Source: Apostichopus japonicus (Eukaryota; Echinodermata; Holothuroidea; Aspidochirotida; Stichopodidae). Taken from it: a stretch of DNA of 64,000 nt. The stretch's first letter is position 1; every line of letters begins with the position of its first letter. The stretch lies in NCBI RefSeq assembly GCF_037975245.1, contig NC_092573.1, forward strand, positions 15,274,001-15,338,000, given 5' to 3'. The position numbers were made by a program, and so were the translations under genes. The notes beneath the pieces were generated by a model, which was not told where the DNA came from, ran no database searches, and saw only the letters and a list, made by a program, of their open reading frames with translations. This document shows positions 56,940 to 64,000 of this stretch, one piece after another.

Positions 56940-58925
56940 TGTGGGTAGGGTACTACAGCGTAGTAGGGTATCTAGGCCTGAGTAGGGTACCTAAGAGCGA
57001 TAAGGGTATGAGTAGATGGGTATCTAAGCATGAGTAGGGTATCTAAGCATGAGTAGGGTATCCAAGTGTGAGTAGGGTAAATAAGCGTGAGTAGGGCATC
57101 TAACCCTGAGTAGGGTATCTAAGTCAGAGTACTGGGTATTTAAGCCTATTTAGGGTATCTAAGTGTGAGTATAGTGTATCTAAGCGTGAGTAGGGAATCT
57201 AAGCCTCAGTAGGGTATCTAAGCCACAGTAGGGTATCTAGGCCTGAGTAAGGTATCTACGCAAGAGTACTGGGAATCTAAGCCTATCTAGGGTTTCTAAG
57301 TGTGAGCAGGGTATCCAAGGGTGAGTTGGGTAGTTAAGTTTGAATAGAGTATCTAAGCGTGAGTAGTGTATCTAAGCATTAGTAGGGTATTTAAACCAGA
57401 GTAGGGTATTCTAGGCCTGAGTAGGGTATCTACGCAAGAGTACTGGGAATCTAAGCCTATCTAGGGTTTCTAAGTGTGAGCAGGGTATCCAAGGGTGAGT
57501 TGGGTAGTTAAGTTTGAATAGAGTATCTAAGCGTGAGTAGGGTAACTAAGCATGAGTAGCGTATCTAAGCATCAGTAGGGTATCTAAACCACAGTAGGGT
57601 ATTCTAGGCCTGAGTAGGGTATCTTCGCAAGAGTACTGGGAATCTAAGCCTATCAAGGGTATCTCAGGATGAGCAGGGTATCCAAGGGTGAGTTGGGTAT
57701 TTAAGTTTTAGTAGGGTATCTAAGCGTGAGTAGTGTATATAAGCCCGAATCTTGTATCTAAGCCTATGTATTTAAGCCTGAGTAGGGTATCTAAGTGTGA
57801 GTAGAGTGTCTAGGCCTGAGTAGGGTATTTAAGCCTCAGTAGGGTATCTAGGCCTGTGTAGGGTATCTAAGCCAGAGTAGGGTATCTAAGCCTGAGTAGG
57901 GTATCTAAGCTTTCGTTGGGTATCTAAGACTGAGAAGGGTAACGTATCTAAGTCTGAATAGGGTACAGTATCTAAACCTCAGTAGGGTACCTAAGCATGA
58001 GTACAAGGTATCTAAGCCTATGTATATAAGCATGAGTAGGGTATCTATATCTATGCCTGTATAGGGTATCTAAGCTTGAATAGTGTATATGAGCCTGAGT
58101 AGGGTATCTAAGCCACAGCACAGGGTATCTAAGCCTATGTAGGCTACCTAGGGTAAGTAGGGTATATAAGCGTAGAAGGGTATCTAAGATTATTAGGGTA
58201 TCTAAGCGTGAGTATGGTATAGCAGTGAGGAGGAGGGTATCTAAGCGTAGTAACGTATGTAAGCGTGAGTAGGGTATCTAACCGTGAGTACGGTATCTGG
58301 GCCTGAGTAGGGTATCTGAGCCTCAGTAGGGTATCTAAGCCTCGGTAGGGTATCTAGGCCTGAGTAGGGTATCTAAGCCAGAGTACTTGGTATATAAGTC
58401 TATGTCGGGTATCTAAGTGTGAGTAGGATATCTAAGCGTAGTAGTGTATCTAAGCGTGAGTGGGGTATCTAAGCGTGAGTAGGGTATATAAGCCTGAGTA
58501 GGGTATCTAATCCTGTGTAGGGTACAGTATCTTAGCCTGTGTAGGGTATCTAAGCCTCAGTAAGGTATCTAGGCCTGAGTAAGGTATCTTAGCCAGAATA
58601 CTGGGAATCTAAGCCTATGACGGGTATCTAAGGGTGAGTAGGATATCTAAGCCTGAGTAGGGTACAGTATCTAAGCCTGAGTAGGGTCTCAAAGTGTGAG
58701 TAGGGTGTCTAAGCGTGAGCAGGTTATCTTAGCGTGAGAAGGATATCTTAGGGCAGTAGGATATATTAGCCTGAGTAGGGTATATAAGCGTGAGTAGGGC
58801 ATCTAATAATAGTAGGGTATATAAGCGTGAGTAGGGTATCTAAGCGTGAGTAGGGTATGTAAGCTTGAGTAGGGTATCTAAGCCTGAGTAGGGTACAGTA
58901 TCTAAGCGCGAGTAGGCGGAAGAAG
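56940..58925. repeat. Degenerate ~19-bp minisatellite, GAGTAGGGTATCTAAGC
   Basis: About 100 diverged copies of GAGTAGGGTATCTAAGCCT, with frequent variants (GTGAG, CTAGG, insertions such as TACTGGGAATC). A ~170-bp higher-order block recurs near 57230, 57415 and 57600. It would lie in the intron between the candidate exons at 56783 and 59020. Confidence 0.93.
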
Positions 58926-59019
58926 TAGGCGGAAGAAGACTGACAAGACCCCTGGAAAGGTGCGTTTTACAATGTGTTTGATTTGTTTTTAACTGTTTTC
59001 CTTAGCGTTGTAATTTCAG

Positions 59020-59067
59020 ATGTTATAGCCAGCAGATCGATGGAGATGATGGATATCACGGAAGACG
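59020..59067 (+). CDS. Candidate micro-exon before the array
   Basis: Acceptor TTGTAATTTCAG, donor GTAAAG, phase 1-1. It reads (G)AT then VIASRSMEMMDITED. Its phase agrees with the exon at 56783 upstream and with the DAEEDG frame of the array modules downstream. Confidence 0.4.
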
Positions 59068-59404
59068 GTAAAGATGAGGGGGGGGGGGTCCTTGAGTTAG
59101 TGGTTGGGCTTTGTACTTGATATGTTTTTCTATCCTTCTTTTTCCAGATGCAGCAGAAGATGGATCAAGACGCAGGACGACGAAAACATAAGAAAAAGTA
59201 GATGACGATAGCAGGTGGATGCAGACAGAAAGAAGTGGAAGAAGACGCTGCACGATGCCACCAGAAGAAGAGGGGTATCCCTGGGTGGGTGGGTAAGTAT
59301 TTGATATGTTTTCACCGTTTTTCTATCCTTGTTTTTTCAGATGCAGGGGGTTATGTATTTGATACATTCTAGTTGAATTGTTTATCTATTACTTGTTTTT
59401 TCAG

Positions 59405-59473
59405 ATGCAGAAGAAGATGGATTAAGACGCTGGACGATACCACCAGAAGAAGAGAGGGGAGGGGTGTCCTTGG
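59405..59473 (+). CDS. Example phase-1 symmetric module exon
   Basis: 69 nt between CAG and GTCAGT. With a leading G it reads DAEEDGLRRWTIPPEEERGG then VSL. Similar symmetric open modules are at 59668-59742, 60322-60396, 60856-60927, 61111-61179, 61763, 62017, 62787-62858 and 63041-63109. Whether it is spliced into an mRNA is unknown. Confidence 0.3.
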
Positions 59474-61762
59474 GTCAGTGGGTGGGCTATGTATTTGATT
59501 TGTATTAATTGTTTTTCTATCCTTGTTTTTCAGATGCAGAAGAAGATGGAGTAAGACGCTGGACGATGCCACCAGAAGAAGAGTGGGAGGGGGAAGGTGT
59601 CCCTGGGTTAGTGGGTGGGCTATGTTTTGGATATGTTTTAACTGTTTTTCTATCCTTGTTTTTTCAGATGCAGAAGAAGATGGATTAAGACGCTGGACGA
59701 TGCCACAAGAAGAGGGGGCGGGGGGGGGGCGGCTGTCCCCGGGTAAGTGGGTGGGCTATGTTTTTGATATGTTTTAACTGTTTTTCTATCCCTGTTTTTT
59801 CAGATGCAGAAGAAGATGGATTAAGACGCTGGGCGATGCCACCAGAAGAAGAGGGGCGGGGGGCTGTCCCCGGGTAACTGGGTGGGCTATGTTTTTGATA
59901 CGTTTTAACTGTTTTATCCTTTTTTTCAGATGCAGAAGAAGATGGATTAAGACGCTGGACGATGCCACCAGAAGAAGAGGGGAAGGGTGTCCCCGGGTAA
60001 GTGGGTGGGCTATGTTTTTGATATGTTTTAACTGTTTTTCTCTCCTTGTTTTTTCAGATGCAGAAGAAGATGGATTAAGACGATGGTCGATGCCACCAGA
60101 AGAAGAGTGGGGGCGGGGGGAGTGTCACCGGGTAAGTGGGTGGGCTATGTTTTTGATATGTTTTAACTGTTTTTCTATCCTTTTTTTCAGATGCAGAAGA
60201 AGATGGATTAAGACGCTGGACGATGCCACCAGAAGAAGAGGGGCGGGCGGCTTTCCCGTGGTTAGTGGGTGGGCTATGTTTTTGATATGTTTTAACTGTT
60301 TTTCTTTCCTTGTGTTTTCAGATGCAGAAGTAGATGGTATAAGACGCTGGACGATGCCACCAGAAGAAGAGTGGGCGGGGGAGGGGGTGTCCCCGGGTAA
60401 GTGGGTGGGCTATGTTTTTGATATGTTTTAACTGTTTTTCTATCCTTGTGTTTTCAGATGCAGAAGAAGATGGATGATTACGCTGGATGATGCCACCAGA
60501 AGAAGAGGGGAGGAGGAGGACGTCACTGGGTTAGTGGGTGGGCTATGTTTTTGATACGTTTTAACTGTTTTTCTATCCTTTTTTCAGATGCAGAAGAAGA
60601 TGGATTAAGACGTTGGACGATGCCACCAGAAGAAGAGGGGGCGGGGGCGGCTGTCCCTGGGTTAGTGGGTGGGCTATGTTTTTGATATGTTTTAACTGTT
60701 TTTCTCTCCTTGTTTTTTCAGATGCAGAAGAAAATGGATTAAGACGCTGGACGATGCCACCAGAAGAAGAGTGGGAGGGTGGAGGGTCTCCCTGGGTTAG
60801 TGGGTGGGTTATGTATTTGATAGTTTTAACTGCTTTTCTATCCTTGTTTTTTCAGATGCAGAAGAAGATGGATTAAGACGCTGGGCGATGCCACCAGAAG
60901 AAGAGGTGGAGGGGCGGCTGTCCCCGGGTAACTGGGTGGGCTATGTTTTTGATATGTTTTAACTGTTTTATCCTTTTTTCAGACGCAGAAGAAGATGGAT
61001 TAAGACGCTGGACGATGGCACCAGAAGAAGAGGGGAAGGGTGTCCCCGGGTAAGTGGGTGGGCTATGTTTTTGATACGTTTTAACTGTTTTTCTCTCCTT
61101 GTTTTTTCAGATGCAGAAGAAGATGGATTCAGACGATGGTCGATGCCACCAGAGGAAGAGTGGGGGAGTGTCTCCCTGGGTTAGTGGGTGGGCTATGTTT
61201 TTGATATGTTTTAACTGTTTTTCTATCCTTGTTTTTTCAGATGCAGAAGAAGATGGATAAAGACGCTAGACGATGCGACCAGAAGAAGAGGGGGTGTCAC
61301 CGGGTAAGTGGGTGGGCTATGTTTTTGATATGTTTTAACTGTTTTTCTATCCTTGTTTTTCAGATGCAGAAGAAGGTGGATAAAGACGCTGGACGATGCC
61401 ACCAGAAGAAGATGGGGGCGGCTGTCCCCGGGTAAGTGGCTGGGCTATGTTTTTGATATGTTTTAACTGTTTTTCTATCCTTCTTTTTTCAGATGCAGAA
61501 GAAGATGGATAAAGACGCTAGACGATGCGACCAAAAGAAGAGGGGTGGGGGGAGGGGCTGTCCCCGGGTAAGTGGGTGGGCTATGTTCTTGATATGTTTT
61601 AACTGTTTTTCTCTCCTTGTTTTTTCAGATGCAGAAGAAAATGGATTAAGACGCTGGACGATGCCACCAGAAGAAGAGTGGGAGGGTGGAGGGTCTCCCT
61701 GGGTTAGTGGGTGGGTTATGTATTTGATAGTTTTAACTGCTTTTCTATCCTTGTTTTTTCAG

Positions 61763-63810
61763 ATGCAGAAGAAGATGGATTAAGACGCTGGGCGATGCCA
61801 CCAGAAGAAGAGGTGGAGGGGCGGCTGTCCCCGGGTAACTGGGTGGGCTATGTTTTTGATATGTTTTAACTGTTTTATCCTTTTTTCAGACGCAGAAGAA
61901 GATGGATTAAGACGCTGGACGATGGCACCAGAAGAAGAGGGGAAGGGTGTCCCCGGGTAAGTGGGTGGGCTATGTTTTTGATATGTTTTAACTGTTTTCT
62001 CTCCTTGTTTTTTCAGATGCAGAAGAAGATGGATTCAGACGATGGTCGATGCCACCAGAGGAAGAGTGGGGGAGTGTCTCCCTGGGTTAGTGGGTGGGCT
62101 ATGTTTTTGATATGTTTTAACTGTTTTTCTATCCTTGTTTTTTCAGATGCAGAAGAAGATGGATAAAGACGCTAGACGATGCGACCAGAAGAAGAGGGGG
62201 TGTCACCGGGTAAGTGGGTGGGCTATGTTTTTGATATGTTTTAACTGTTTTTCTATCCTTGTTTTTCAGATGCAGAAGAAGGTGGATTAAGACGCTGGAC
62301 GATGCCACCAGAAGAAGATGGGGGCGGCTGTCCCTGGGTAAGTGGCTGGGCTATGTTTTTGATATGTTTTAACTGTTTTTCTATCCTTCTTTTTTCAGAT
62401 GCAGAAGAAGATGGATAAAGACGCTAGACGATGCGACCAAAAGAAGAGGGGTCGGGGGAGGGGCTGTCCCCGGGTAAGTGGGTGGGCTATGTTCTTGATA
62501 TGTTTTAACTGTTTTTCGTTCCTTGTTATTTCAGATGCAGAAGAAGATGGATTAAGACGCTGGACTATGCCACCAGAAGAAGAGGGGGTCGTCCCTGGGT
62601 TAGTGGGTTGGCTATACTTTTGATATGTTTTAACTGTTATTCTATCCTTGTTTTTGCAGATACAGAAGAAGATGGATTAAAACGCTGGACGATGGCATTA
62701 GAAGAAGAGGGGGAGGGTGTCCCCGGGTAAGTGGGTGGGCTATGTATTTGATAGTTTTAACTGCTTTTCTATCCTTGTTTTTTCAGATGCAGAAGAAGAT
62801 GGATTAAGACGCTGGGCGATGCCACCAGAAGAAGAGGTGGAGGGGCGGCTGTCCCCGGGTAACTGGGTGGGCTATGTTTTTGATATGTTTTAACTGTTTT
62901 ATCCTTTTTTCAGACGCAGAAGAAGATGGATTAAGACGCTGGACGATGGCACCAGAAGAAGAGGGGAAGGGTGTCCCCGGGTAAGTGGGTGGGCTATGTT
63001 TTTGATATGTTTTAACTGTTTTCTCTCCTTGTTTTTTCAGATGCAGAAGAAGATGGATTCAGACGATGGTCGATGCCACCAGAGGAAGAGTGGGGGAGTG
63101 TCTCCCTGGGTTAGTGGGTGGGCTATGTTTTTGATATGTTTTAACTGTTTTTCTATCCTTGTTTTCTCAGATGCAGAAGAAGATGGATAAAGACGCTAGA
63201 CGATGCGACCAGAAGAAGAGGGGGTGTCACCGGGTAAGTGGGTGGGCTATGTTTTTGATATGTTTTAACTGTTTTTCTATCCTTGTTTTTCAGATGCAGA
63301 AGAAGGTGGATTAAGACGCTGGACGATGCCACCAGAAGAAGATGGGGGCGGCTGTCCCCGGGTAAGTGGCTGGGCTATGTTTTTGATATGTTTTAACTGT
63401 TTTTCTATCCTTCTTTTTTCAGATGCAGAAGAAGATGGATAAAGACGCTAGACGATGCGACCAAAAGAAGAGGGGTCGGGGGAGGGGCTGTCCCCGGGTA
63501 AGTGGGTGGGCTATGTTCTTGATATGTTTTAACTGTTTTTCGTTCCTTGTTATTTCAGATGCAGAAGAAGATGGATTAAGACGCTGGACTATGCCACCAG
63601 AAGAAGAGGGGGTCGTCCCTGGGTTAGTGGGTTGGCTATACTTTTGATATGTTTTAACTGTTATTCTATCCTTGTTTTTGCAGATACAGAAGAAGATGGA
63701 TTAAAACGCTGGACGATGGCATTAGAAGAAGAGGGGGAGGGTGTCCCCGGGTAAGTGGGTGGGCTATGTTTTTGATATGTTTTAACTGTTTTTCTATCCT
63801 TGTTTTTTCA
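61763..63810. repeat. 1024-bp higher-order duplication of eight modules
   Basis: The module order and spacings (127, 127, 130, 123, 129, 136, 125, 127 bp) at 61763-62786 are repeated at 62787-63810 with near identity, for example 61972-62166 against 62996-63190. An earlier block, 60722-61628, repeats at 61629 with a 907-bp shift. Recent unequal exchange is implied. Confidence 0.88.
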
Positions 63811-64000
63811 GATGCAGAAGCGATGGATTAAGACGCTGGACGATGCCACCGGAAGAAGAGGGGGAGTTGGAGGGTCTCCCTGGGTTAGTGGGTGGGTTAT
63901 GTATGTGATATGTTTTAACTGTTTTTCTATCCTTGTTTTTTCAGATGCAGAAGAAGTTGGATTAAGACGCTGGACGATGCAAACAGAAGAAGAGGGGGGG

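Larger units (their letters stand above)
59148..64000 (+). repeat. Tandem array of micro-exon-like modules (~130 bp), open at right edge
   Basis: Thirty-eight module starts were located by eye, 123-136 bp apart from 59405 on. Each has a pyrimidine-rich 3' splice site (CTATCCTTGTTTTTTCAG), a core ATGCAGAAGAAGATGGATTA, AGACGCTGGACGATGCCACC, AGAAGAAGAG, then a G-rich variable tail, and a 5' splice site (GG|GTAAGTGGG; weaker GG|GTTAGT or GG|GTAACT in some). A ~60-bp intron-like part, GGGCTATGTTTTTGATATGT then TTTAACTG, follows. In phase 1 the core reads DAEEDGLRRWTMPPEEE. Module lengths (63-75 nt) are not uniformly divisible by three. A truncated copy lies at 59341. Either a repetitive gene or a satellite derived from an intron-exon unit. 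Confidence 0.9.

Noticed and set aside
58908-58955. Extra micro-exon (GCGGAAGAAGACTGACAAG) before the array
   Set aside because: It has a usable GTGCGT donor but ends in phase 0, which puts the exon at 59020 into a stop at once.
59889-60431. 180-codon frame running through several array modules, alternating charged and hydrophobic parts
   Set aside because: It reads straight through good splice signals, and the hydrophobic part is just the translated intron-like spacer. It could be real only if the array is unspliced and translated, for which there is no evidence.

Overview
The window is animal nuclear DNA: AT-rich, with spliced genes, long introns, abundant minisatellites, tRNA-derived SINE pieces and non-autonomous DNA transposons. 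Gene content (a STAP-type PH-SH2 adaptor, mitochondrial complex I subunit NDUFS4 and a WDR93-like WD-repeat protein) suggests a metazoan, most likely a marine deuterostome invertebrate such as an echinoderm. That taxonomic guess is inference from families and repeat style only.

Layout. (1) 12-19750, plus strand: nine exons of a STAP1/STAP2-like signalling adaptor whose 5' part lies left of the window. All exon phases agree and give 374 codons plus a stop. Its introns hold a 3.4-kb array of 63/64-bp units, a 57-bp-unit array, a 39-bp-unit array and a TTAA-flanked MITE. (2) 19751-33379: gene-poor DNA with small tandem repeats and three TIR elements with 8-bp target-site duplications (TSDs), two of them nested. 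(3) 33440-36489, plus strand: a complete four-exon NDUFS4 gene of 166 codons. (4) 39584-49112, minus strand: a twelve-exon WDR93-like gene of about 669 residues, convergent with NDUFS4; one splice junction is unresolved. Its introns carry several minisatellites, a SINE tail and a second MITE copy in inverted orientation. (5) 49113-54790: promoter-proximal and repeat DNA with a long (TA)n tract, four copies of a GTCACGCGAGTCAC motif and another hAT-like element. (6) 54791-64000, plus strand: a candidate gene of three small phase-compatible exons leading, across a degenerate 19-bp minisatellite, into at least 37 tandem ~130-bp modules. Each module looks like one micro-exon plus one ~60-bp intron, with a good polypyrimidine-AG and usually a good 5' splice site. 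The array runs off the right end.

The micro-exon-like array is the most unusual item. Some modules (69, 72 or 75 nt) are phase-1 symmetric and open for the acidic peptide DAEEDGLRRW..PPEEE, while others shift frame or hit a stop. It could be a repeat-encoded, alternatively spliced gene or a satellite grown from one intron-exon unit; transcript data would decide.
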